Positions 1 to 9,600 of a stretch of DNA of 64,000 bases are shown piece by piece. The position numbers were made by a program, and so were the translations under genes. Numbering within the stretch: the first letter of the stretch is position 1; each line of letters opens with the position of its first letter. The DNA lies in NCBI GenBank assembly GCA_033439295.1, contig JAVTLE010000023.1:2268530-2332529 (forward strand). Direction: 5' to 3'. The notes under the pieces are model-generated. The model searched no databases. It was not told where the DNA came from and worked only from the letters and a program-made list of their open reading frames with translations. The stretch is from Deuterostichococcus epilithicus. Taxonomy: Eukaryota > Chlorophyta > Trebouxiophyceae > Prasiolales > Stichococcaceae.

Positions 1-151
1 GCGCGGTCTCCCTGGCATTGCAGAGCATGTCGTGGTGACACAACCATGCGACCAACCCCGACTGTCAGTGCCCCATCTCATTCGCACACGCACACCTGCA
101 CAATCCCTCTGCAGCGACGGGTGCACATGTGGATCCTGCCCTTCTGAACAG

Positions 152-788
152 GCATCTTCGCTCCCTTCATCCCCGAGGACCTTGAGACGCTCAAGCTCAA
201 GGAGCTGAAGAACGGCCGCCTGGCCATGTGAGTCTCGCCTGTGTGTGTCGTTCACACCTTGGTTGGTGACGGCAGCAGCAGCTGAGCGCCCCACAGCCGA
301 TTGCGACCGTGCGACACCTCCGTCCTCGCGTGCTGCGCAGGCTCGCCTTTGTGGGCTTCACGATGGCAGCGCAGGTCACCGGCAAGGGCCCGCTGGCCGC
401 CCTGGGCGAGCACCTGAACGACCCGATCAACACCACCATCTTCAGCAAGTGCGCCGTGCAGCTTCTGCCGATGTTTCATCGTCTCTCATCCTGTTGGCTG
501 ATCTGCACGTCGTTGGTATGCTGACACTACATCGTTGCCGCCGTCCAACAGGGCCGTCGTCATCCCCGGCCAGGCAGTGGGCCCGACCTGCCAGATCCCC
601 TCGTCTGTGAACTTCCAGGGGTGAGCACAGCTGCGTGGATCGTTGCACCAAGCTGCCTGTCTGTTTACATGTCAACACATACTACATGCGCATGCAGGTA
701 TTATCCATTGCTGGCATCTGACGCCACACCCATCGAATGCAGGCTGGAGATCCCGACGCCGTGCTTCCTGGACAGCCTCTGGCCCTGA
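152..788 (+). CDS. Light-harvesting chlorophyll a/b-binding protein, C-terminal exons (5' partial)
   Basis: Binds chlorophyll and carotenoids in thylakoid antenna complexes. Four exons are visible: 152-228, 341-448, 552-620 and 743-788, all joined in frame with GT-AG introns. The first encodes the third LHC helix start with the chlorophyll-ligand motif ELKNGRLAM. The second gives AFVGFTMAAQVTGKGPL and HLNDPINTTIF, the usual end of the helix and the lumenal amphipathic segment. The last two encode an unusual tail of about 40 residues with two Cys, ending IPTPCFLDSLWP and TGA at 786-788. The two N-terminal helices lie left of the window. I cannot decide between LHCA, LHCB and an LHC-like subtype; the long Cys-containing tail is the best subtype marker. 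Family assignment is firm. Confidence 0.9.
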
Positions 789-1149
789 ACAGGTGGGACG
801 GTGTTGGGCACCGCCGGGCGTACGCTCATCTGAACGGTTCTTTCGTTGTGGCAGCTTGCGCAAAGACTGATAAGCTCAAATGATCTGGACTGCAGGTTAG
901 ATGGTGTCACTTGCGCCTGCCACTGCAAACAAAAGCATTGTTCTGGCGGGTGGAGGCTTGTGGGGGTTGTACAGCGCTGCGTCTTGATGCTGATGGCAGC
1001 ATCCTCATGCAAGCTTTATCGCAATATTCGTTGATCTGTTCCAACGCTTTGAGAGACGGTTGGACAGAAACTTTTGGGTTCATACCTCACGAGAGGGACA
1101 GTTTCAGTCAATTGTAAACTTCCTGCGCACCGCCACCCGCTTGTTCAAG
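789..1149. other. LHC 3' flank
   Basis: No gene seen. A TGTAA pentamer, the usual green-algal polyadenylation signal, lies at 1113-1117, about 325 nt after the LHC stop, and may end that transcript. Confidence 0.4.
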
Positions 1150-1960
1150 CTAAAGTAGCAGGGTTCACGTTGAAAGAAAATCGCTTCGAAAGCGCGACTG
1201 CTACTGTTGATTTGGCTCCTTATGCGACGTCATACCTTCAAGGGCAAAGCCTCCTTTCAAGGAGCCAGATCGAAAGAGGCGGGTTTACTATGAAAGTAGG
1301 CCGTCGCATAAGGAGCCAAATCAAAAGTAGCAGGGTCACTTTGAAAGTAGGCCGTCGCATAAGGAGCCAGATCGAAAGTAGAAGATCAAAAGCAGCAGGG
1401 TCGCTTTGAAAGTATGACGTCGCATAAGCAGCCAGATCGAAAGTAGCAGGGTCGCTTTGAAAGCGTAACGTCGCATAGGGAGCCCAATCAAAAGTAGCAG
1501 GGTCACTTTGAGAGAGAATCGCTTCGAAAGCGCGACTGCTACTTTTGGATTTGGCTCCTTATGCGACGTCATACCTTCAAGGGCAAAGCCTCCTTTCAAG
1601 GAGCCAGATCGAAAGTAAGAGATCAAAAGCAGCAGGGTCGCTTTGAAAGCATAACATCGCACAAGGAGCCAAATCGAAAGTAGCAGGGTCGCTTTGAAAC
1701 CGTATCGTCGCATAAGGAGCCCAATCAAAAGTAGCAGGGTCACTTTGAAAGAAAATCGCTTCGAAAGCGCGACTGCTACTTTTGATTTGGCTCCTTATGC
1801 GACGTCATACTTTCAAGGGCAAAGCTTCCTTTCAAGGAGCCAGATCGAAAGAGGCGGGTTCACTATGAAAGTAGGCCGTCGCATAAGGAGCCAAATCAAA
1901 AGTAGCAGGGTCACTTTGAAAGTAGGCCGTCGCTCAAGGAGCCTAATCAAGGTATCTCGG
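1150..1960. repeat. Composite tandem and inverted repeat array (satellite-like)
   Basis: Built from a unit of about 50 nt whose core reads AGTAGCAGGGTCRCTTTGAA followed by a short variable stretch, then GTCGCATAAGGAGCC. About ten direct or degenerate copies are present. A reverse-complement copy of the same unit, containing GGCTCCTTATGCGACGTCAT, recurs at about 1208, 1551 and 1788. Each inverted copy is preceded by the palindromic core CGCTTCGAAAGCG. These give three larger repeated blocks of about 150-230 nt. The longer reading frames here are repeat artefacts rich in Leu, Arg and Ser; no transposase-like protein is seen. Confidence 0.9.
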
Positions 1961-2254
1961 TACAGACGTCTTTCATCAACACCGCCTTCCAGGTTTGGGC
2001 AGGACGTTGCCTGCCTGCCCTGAATTTGCTGTGCAGGCTGCAGTCGACACCTAGCCTCCACGAAGTAGGGGTGGCACTCCATGTGGCGCTGGCTGCTGCC
2101 GTCACAGCCCAACATGCAGTGACTTTTCGCGCCTGACACTGAGGGATCTGCTTTATGAAACTTCTGCCAAGACCTGACCCAGCAGTAGAGCTCCCGCACA
2201 ACCTAGATGTTCGCTGTTCAATACCAACACAACAATGGACATCAGAAGTGAATC
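1961..2254. other. ALG2 3' flank
   Basis: Single-copy sequence between the repeat array and the ALG2 stop codon; presumably ALG2 3' UTR and spacer. Nothing else recognised. Confidence 0.4.
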
Positions 2255-4923
2255 TCAACCTAGCGTCTCCTTCACAATCATTTCCAGAGCGCTGCCGAAC
2301 TTGGCCCTGGAGAAGCCGCTCTCGACGTGCTGCCGCGCCTGGCGTCCCAGATCGTCCGCCAGCTTGCCGTCCTGATGGCGGCAAACCCACAAAGTCAGCG
2401 GCGAGCTGTGACGCTTCTACAAAACATGCACTGCCTTTCTCTCTAGGAAACTTGCCGGGCAGGACCATGGTAGCACCAGTTGGACCTCCAAAATTTGTGC
2501 AACCTGGTCCGTGCTGGTCACGCACCTGCAGGCGCAGCATGGCCGCAGCGAAGCTGGCGGGCGTTGGCTCGCACAGGAAGCCAGTCCGGCCATGCTGCAC
2601 ACTCTCCCGCGGGCCGCCACTGTTGCATGCCACCACCGCGCGGCCGTGCGCCATCGCCTCCAGCGGCACAATGCCAAAGTGCTCGTCCGTGGGCGTGTAC
2701 AGCACCGCAGCGCAGGCCGCCAGCAGCCACCCCTTCTGCTCGTGGCTGAACGACGGCATCAGCCACACCTGCAGCAAGACCATAACGCGTGGTGTTGAGG
2801 CGACAGCCAGGACAACAGCCACCTTGGCCAATGTGCCGATGCGTATCAGCGACAGGTAAACAGTGCCGACCAACACGCATCAGAAAACAGCCAAGGTTTT
2901 TTGAAACCGGGACCACAACGGAATCGAAGAACACAAAACAGGATACTAACCTGCTTTTCGAGGTCGAGCTCTTGGACCAGCTGCAGCAGCTCCTTCATAT
3001 AGGCACGCGCCTCGGGCAGGCGCTCATCGTAGCCGCCCGCCACCACCAGCTTGCAGGCGCCACCCGGCGGCAGCCCGCCATTCAACCGGTGCAGCGCCCG
3101 CACCGCCAGCTCGATGTTCTGCGGGGCACGGCCACCACCAGGGTCGCGGACAGCATGCGGCGCTCAGCGGAAGCCCGAAATCCGAATAGTGATGCATGCA
3201 AAGGCGGTTGCACAGCTACTCTCCACGAATAACCCAAACAAACGGATGGCGCAGTAGGAAAGGGGGCACACCTTCTTGCGCTCGAAGCGGTTGATGGACA
3301 GGAAGCAGCGGGCGGTGCCCAGGAAGCCAATGAGCGCCGGAGGCAGCTTGGCAGAGCGCCGGTTGGCCGCCAGCGCCTCCGGCGCCGGTACGCTGACGGC
3401 GGGGTACAGCACCCCCGGCACAATGCCGCGGCGCTGCAGCCGCCGGAAAGTGTCGGCAAATATGCCTGCGGTGACCAGACACGTTGTGTATCAGAGGCGG
3501 TGCCCGCATGTCAGCCAGCCGCAGTCCTTGCATCAGAGCTCCAAGTATGTATGTATAAAGTTGTCGGGCGCTCGCGGAAAGTTTATTGGTTAGTTTCTTC
3601 CTTCACTTTCTTGTCGTTGAACGTTTCTTACTGCCTACATTACATAAACTATTCAGTAGACTTCGCTGCAAGTTACCTTATATACAAAAGTGTATACTCA
3701 GGGTTCTTGCAATTCACCCGAGTTTTCACTTGCAGTCACCTGTAAGATGGACTAACATGTTAGAGCCGTCCATCAGAGGGTGTCCTCCAGAGCTGCTTGC
3801 ATGTCGCTTCTCGAAGCAATGTGCAGAGAAGGAAATTTCGCCTCTGGTGAACTTGCTGTTGACCAGCAGGCAGTCGGCGGCGCCGGTGGAGGCTTGCTCC
3901 GCCCAGTCCAGCGGCAGCCGGTACAGCGCGTGCAGGCGCGAGCGGCGCGTTGCTAGCAGTAGGTCCGGGAAGTGGCAGTAGAACAGCACCTGCAGGGCCC
4001 CGGGTCATCGAATACCAGTTTGCAGTCCACCCTTCACACAGACCGTCCTTCACACATTCCTGTGCAAGCGCCCATGTCGATAGGATGGGCCAACACGCCA
4101 TGCCATGCCGAGCGCATGCACGACTCGAAACCCAGGCTTGACTGGCTGCTGTGGGGGGCCCCACGGCAAGCGGCATGCGTGTGGCCGCACCTTGGCGCGC
4201 GTCAGCGCATGGAGCAGCGGGATGACGACCGACACCTGGTCCACGATGACGATGTCGTACTGCCGCCCTGCCCTGCCGCAGGCACAGCCAACCTGTGCCC
4301 ATGATGCTGCAGCCGAATGCAGTGACCCATCAGCGGCAGGATCAGCACGAGCCACTGCTGCTGCAATATGAAACATTGCGCTTCCTTCGTGACGAACAAG
4401 AGAAGCACCTCCACGAAGCCCAGGCGAGCCACAGCGCGGCCAGCAGGCAGCGGATGTAGGCGCACAGCGCTGCCGCCCTGTGGAACAAATGGCGCGGGAA
4501 CCAGGCGCCGGCAACGATGACGGCAAAGCCGCCGTCCAGCGTCTCCTCGAAGCAGTGCGCCGGGTTGTGGTACGCCGTGTACACGTGCACCTGATCCCAG
4601 GAAGGATTGCTTCATTGGAACAAGCCGCAAGAGAAGAGGCAGCGGGGTGGCGCACGAGCATCAGCCTGGCGCCCGAGTGTCCGTGGGTCATCAGCAAGCA
4701 CCTCACCGTGTGTCCCAGCTGGGACAGCTCGCAGGCCGCATCAACAATGAGCCTTTCAGCACCTGCAGCGAATACCATGCGCGCCGGTCGGATTCAATAA
4801 TGTCTCTCACACGCACATCTCCAGTCTGGCTGGGGTGCTCCCACGCCACGACGCGGACTCACAGGGTCGCTCACCTCCGATGCCGAGGTCTGGGTGGCAG
4901 AAGGCCACCCGCAGTCCGCCCAT
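2255..4923 (-). CDS. ALG2: ALG2, alpha-1,3/1,6-mannosyltransferase
   Basis: Adds the second and third mannose from GDP-mannose to Man1GlcNAc2-PP-dolichol on the cytosolic face of the ER, early in N-glycan assembly. Nine exons join in frame to 412 aa, close to the usual length: 4875-4923, 4707-4762, 4409-4590, 4191-4272, 3842-3989, 3272-3465, 2951-3118, 2526-2768, 2255-2371. The N-terminus reads LRVAFCHPDLGIGGAERLIV, the family's GT-B start. Later come DQVSVVIPLL, FYCHFPDLLL, LVNSKF, SINRFERKKNIELA and the donor-binding signature TPTDEHFGIVPLEAM (GT4). The intron 3841-3466 needs a GC donor (AGAG/GCGAAA) to keep FTRGIFADTF in frame. The start codon lies 18 nt after the APC10 stop, on the same strand. 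Confidence 0.95.
3466..3841 (-). other. GC-AG intron of ALG2 with an AT-rich interior
   Basis: Intron 5 of ALG2. The donor is GC at 3841-3840 and the acceptor is CGCAG ending at 3466. The stretch at about 3555-3720 is strikingly AT-rich against GC-rich surroundings and has no coding signal. Confidence 0.7.
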
Positions 4924-4941
4924 CTGCTTCCGCCTTCCGCG
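4924..4941 (-). other. 18-nt gap between the APC10 stop and the ALG2 start
   Basis: On the minus strand the APC10 TGA (4944-4942) is followed by 18 nt, GC-rich and purine-rich, and then the ALG2 ATG. No room exists here for a poly(A) site, promoter and 5' UTR. The last bases before the ATG are GCAG, which could also act as a 3' splice site. Confidence 0.85.
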
Positions 4942-6094
4942 TCACCGCACACATGAGTACATGCTGAACTCTGGCGACAGCTCCTCCAGAGTGTCCGTGC
5001 ACAGGCTGGGCGCCTCACGCGGCCCGAAGATCCTGATCTGCCGCAAGTGCGTGTCCCGCCCGTTTTGGTGGTTAACCTGCGGCGTGGTGAGTCGCTGCAC
5101 ATCTCAGGAAATCTGCCTGTCAGGTCTTGCAAGGTGACTGCGACACAAATGCTGCCCGCACAAAGCAGGCAGTGCACTAGCTCGTGCCTCCACTGTGCAA
5201 CCAACATACTGTTGTGATCAGTTGGCAAATCACAGATCCATGGCGAGCCAGCATCAGCATGGAGTTCGTCAAAGTTCACCAGGATGGCCACTTGCAACAG
5301 GTACGCCTTCAAGGGCTTGCTGTCCCTGCTCAGCAGCTCAACAGCGATTAGGAGGCTGCCCGGCAGGATGGCTGGAAGACTGGCGCGGGAGCTGTGCGGC
5401 CCAATGGACTTGAAAGCAGACTTTGGGCATCAGGCACGTCAAGAGAACCGAAACGGTCATGCATGGCCAGGAGGAGGAGACCCACGTATGCGCAGCTGGC
5501 AGCTGCAGTGAGATGTGCTTCCAGCCCTGCGGGTTGCTGAGCGTCTCCAAGTGGATCTCCTTCAGATCCGCGTGATTGGTGCCGGCCCGCACGGAAATCT
5601 TGCTGGGCGTGTAGCTCTCGTCGAGCTTGTAGTCCAGCAGCAACGCAATGGCACTGAGCTTCACCTGCAGCAGTCGCCCAATGCCGTGCCGTCAGGACCG
5701 CCATGGCGCTGGGCTCAGAACCAATGGCTTTGCTTTGTCTTTGATGTCGTGTCGTCAGACGACCCTGCTGTCACGACCTTCCAGCTCATTGCGTGCCTTG
5801 CGCTGGAATTGGACGTTGACCAGGTGCGGCTGTGCGCCGTCGCTCTGCCAATACGTGTCCTCCTTGCCGTCGCGCAGTGCGTCCACACCGTTGCCGGGCT
5901 TTGCACTCGTCACCTGCATAGCACGCGAATCGTCGGCTCTGCCGGTGAAAAGTCCACCCTACAACACAGCCGCATGGCGCAAGGTACTGCGCCAGCTGTG
6001 ACATGTGAACGTCTTGCCGCCCAAACTCGCTGCAGCGCACCGTCCAGACGGCGAGATGACCGATCTCCCTGTTCAAACGTCCAAGGCTGAGCAT
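4942..6094 (-). CDS. APC10: APC10/DOC1, anaphase-promoting complex subunit 10
   Basis: Substrate co-receptor of the APC/C ubiquitin ligase, which helps bind D-box degrons in cell-cycle control. Five exons give 176 aa, near the size of human APC10: 6041-6094, 5797-5913, 5486-5664, 5280-5325, 4942-5076. The DOC domain is clear: [63 protein letters not shown], then [20 protein letters not shown]. The chain ends YSCVR, matching the C-terminal Ile-Arg-type tail that docks on TPR subunits (here Val-Arg), so the stop is convincing. The intron 5796-5665 needs a GC donor (CAAG/GCACGC). The start is the first Met before the conserved REIG motif. It lies immediately upstream of ALG2 and divergent from the deubiquitinase gene. 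Confidence 0.94.
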
Positions 6095-6603
6095 ACCCTG
6101 CTCTGATTCGACGCGCTCGCACGGCTCAACTGAATGGATGAGTCACGACGTGGTTTGGTGGAGGCAGCTCTACGGGCGCGCTGCAGTGAGCATGAGTGCA
6201 GGCGGTTTACGGCGATTGCTGCAATGACTTAATGGCAGAGAGATTGCTCAGTAGCAGTGCTATGCACTCCAACCGACTAACGGGGGGCAGTATGTGCACA
6301 CCCCCTGCGAAGTTTTCACAGCCTCCTCGCCTTCCAGTACTTCCGCATTTGTCACACACATGCTTTCTTGCGCATGCGCTACCAGAACGCGCATCGACCC
6401 ACTTCAGAGCCTTGCGTGGGCAGTACGTAAACTTCATCTTGCATGCAGGGTTCGCCCGGTTGGAATCCTGCTGCAACTTTTGAAAGAGGGCTGAATCCGG
6501 TTGACGAATTTTCGTCGAAACACCAAATTGCAGACTGCCAGGCTGTAGCAGCGCCGGCCTATGCATCAGCAGACGATGCCAAAACGATGACGTATCGTAA
6601 CCC
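6095..6603. promoter_or_regulatory. Divergent intergenic region between APC10 and the deubiquitinase gene
   Basis: About 0.5 kb separates two divergently read genes, so it should hold both promoters and 5' UTRs. No convincing TATA box or repeated operator-like motif was seen. Confidence 0.5.
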
Positions 6604-9600
6604 TTGATCGAATCAGGCCAGCAAGTCACCATGAGCATTCCTGGCTTTGGCCACCAGGCCGTGGACTTGGCTGCAGACGACTCCAGCAGCTCTGTGGAGG
6701 CGCTGGATGACGAACCTTTGATGGAGCAAGTGAATGACGATGAGGCGGTGCCCATGGACGGTGCGAATCGCATGACGCCGCAGCGGAAGTTTCACATGCA
6801 TGCTGGCGCCCGCCGCAGTTCGAACTGTCATCCGATGTGCATTGCCATGCAGAGTCGCCGCCCATAACGGAGCTGTCGGAGGAGAAAACTGCCAGGGCTG
6901 CCCACATGCTGTCTGGCGAATTAGAGGTGCGCGGCTGCAGGATGACCCGGCCGCACCTCAAATACCGGCGCAGGCTTGCCAGTCGCTGCCAGCAGAAAGC
7001 ACCCAAGACAGGGGCGCGGCCCGTTGCGCACGATTGCGACACGGGCCACCACGGAGAATGCCTGGCGCTATCAAGACAGATGGCTGAGGGGTTATCTTCT
7101 GCTGACAGTGGCTGGTGCCGGATGTCTCGCGCCTCAGCGAGAAGGAGTACTCAGAAAAGTTCGAGGTCGCTGGAAGCACATGGTGCGAGGGCCGCCCACA
7201 CACGACTGCACTTCACCTTGGGAGCTTTGCACGATGAGCCGCCACTGCAGTCCTGCATGGATGGGGCCGTGTGTCCGCTCACGGGGGATGAGCCTCCTGC
7301 GCACAAGCTGAAGCATGTCACAACGACCGGCTCCTGCGCTGCAGGCGTGTGCTCCTCTTCCCACGTGGCAACCAGAAGCAGGCCGGCAAGTCGCTGGGGG
7401 TGTATCTGGACTGCCCAGACCTCGATCAGGAGGAGCCAGGGTGGACGCTGCGCACGGAGTTTGTCATCACGCTGGTCAACCAGGAGGCCTCCAAGTCTGT
7501 CAGGAAGAGTGAGTCGCTGCGCCTGTCCGAGCTGCTTCAAAGGTGTTGCCTGCCACGCGTACCTGGAAGATGGCATCTGCCACCAGGTACCCACTGGGTA
7601 GGTGCACTCCAAGGCAGCCTGCAGCTCGGGCAGGCTGAGTGCGGGGACAGCGCACTCGCGAGCTGCAGCAGTACGTGTGCCGCGGTGTCGCCGTCGCAAG
7701 CCGCAAAGCATCGCGCTGAAGACCTGCCCCGTGTACGGTGCGCTGCAGCCGCAACCCACAGCTTCCACCGGACTGAGTCGGACTGGGGCTTCTCCGACTT
7801 CCTGCCGCTGGACGAGGCGCAGAATCCGGCGACCGGCTTCCTGCGGGACGACAAAAAGCTGCTCATCCGGGTCGCGGTGCACGTCAACACGCTGGAGAGC
7901 TCCTGCTACGATTCCAAGGAGGAGACGGGGTTCGTCGGCCTCCGGAACCAGGGTGGGCCTTTGGCGGAGCCAGTTATGGGCTCTGAACTAGATCAGGGCG
8001 AGAGTGCCATTGCTGCTGCCCATTTTGTCTTCCCAGCGAAACCTGCAGCAGTTGGACGCCTGGCGACTGTGATGGCTGTGCCTCGTGGATGCTGCAACCC
8101 CTGCCGCGACCCTGCGCAGGTGCCACCTGCTACTTGAACAGCTGGCTGCAGACGCTGTTCAACATCAACTGCTTCCGGCAGGTGCGCCGGGATGCTGTGT
8201 TATCTGCAGGTTGCCATGTGCCTCTGGGCGGGCCACTGGTCCATCTTGCTCAGTGCTTTATAACACGAAGCCTGCTTGCCATGGCGCTGCAGGCGGTGTT
8301 CCACATTCCGACAACAGAGGAGGATGAGCCGCACAGGAGCATCCCGCTGGCGCTGCAGACGCTGTTCTACAAGGTAAATGCATGTCAGCAGACAGTGCAC
8401 TGCCGGCATCTCAGCACTGCAGCCAGCTGAAAGAGGCTGCACGCCCGGCAGCGTCAAGGGCTGGGCAGCTCCAAGGCTGACCGGCGGCGGTGTGGCTGCA
8501 ACCCGCAGCTGCAATTCGGCAACCGGGCGGTGTCGACCCAGGACCTCACCAAGTCCTTTGGGTGGGACTCCACGGGCGCCTTCATGCAGGAGGACGTCCA
8601 CGAGTTCAACAAGATCCTGATGGAGGCGCTGGAAACCAAGATGAAGGCGAGCTCTTTGCCTCGTCAACACGCCTGCCATTGGGCCCCTGCCGCCAACCAA
8701 CTGCTGCCGGCCTCGCTCGCGCGTGACTCAGCAGCAGCGAGTGCAGCATCGCAGCCGGCAGTTGCCTGCGGGGTCCAGCTGGAACAGCGTTCGAGCAGGC
8801 GCGTCGCAGGGCTCCGAGGCAGTCGAGTCGAGAGCTGTGGCCCTTTCCCGGAGCCGCAGCAGCCTTCACGTGGAGCGCCGCCCTCACTGCACCCAGCCAA
8901 CACGCCGCTTCCCGCCGCGCTGCACAGGGCACCAAGGTGGAGGGCGTCATCAACAAGCTGTTCGAGGGCCACATCCTGAAGTTCATAGAGTGCCTCAACG
9001 TGGACTACAAGAGCACCAAGAAGGACGAGTACATGGACATCTTCCTGGACGTCAAGGGGTGCAAGAACGTGTACGAGTCGTTCGACCGGCTGACCGCGGA
9101 GGAGCGCCTCGAAGGCGACAACCAGTACAACGCCGAGGGCCACGGCATGCAGGTCGGTATGACACATGATTGCCAGTGTGGGGGACAGGGCGGGTTCCGA
9201 GAATGACGTCCTCAAAGTTTGTTTGCAAAACAGATCACCGTGTTGAAGAGGCGATGTCGGGTTGGCAGTGAATGGCTCAGTGCTGTGGGGCTGTGGTGTG
9301 CAGCCCATGAGCGGCTGCGCCGGCTGTCTGCAGTGGCATGGTGCTCGACGGTATCAGTCGACAGGCCAGGACACTCTTAACGCTGTTGCAGCTTTGGCTC
9401 CGTCGCGGCTGAGATGTGACGGCCGCTCTGGATTGACAGGATGCCAAGATCGGCGACCTGTTCGACGACTTCCCGCCAGTGCTGCAGCTGCACCTCAAGC
9501 GCTTTGAGTACGACTTCGAGCGCGACGTCCGAGTCAAGGTGACGCTCCCCTGCTCCCCAATCTGATACCTCCATTGGGCCTGTATACAGAACTGCACGCA

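Noticed and set aside
1336-1743. Leu/Arg-rich open frames inside the satellite
   Set aside because: They repeat with the 50-nt unit and change with its phase; a by-product of the repeat, not a membrane protein.
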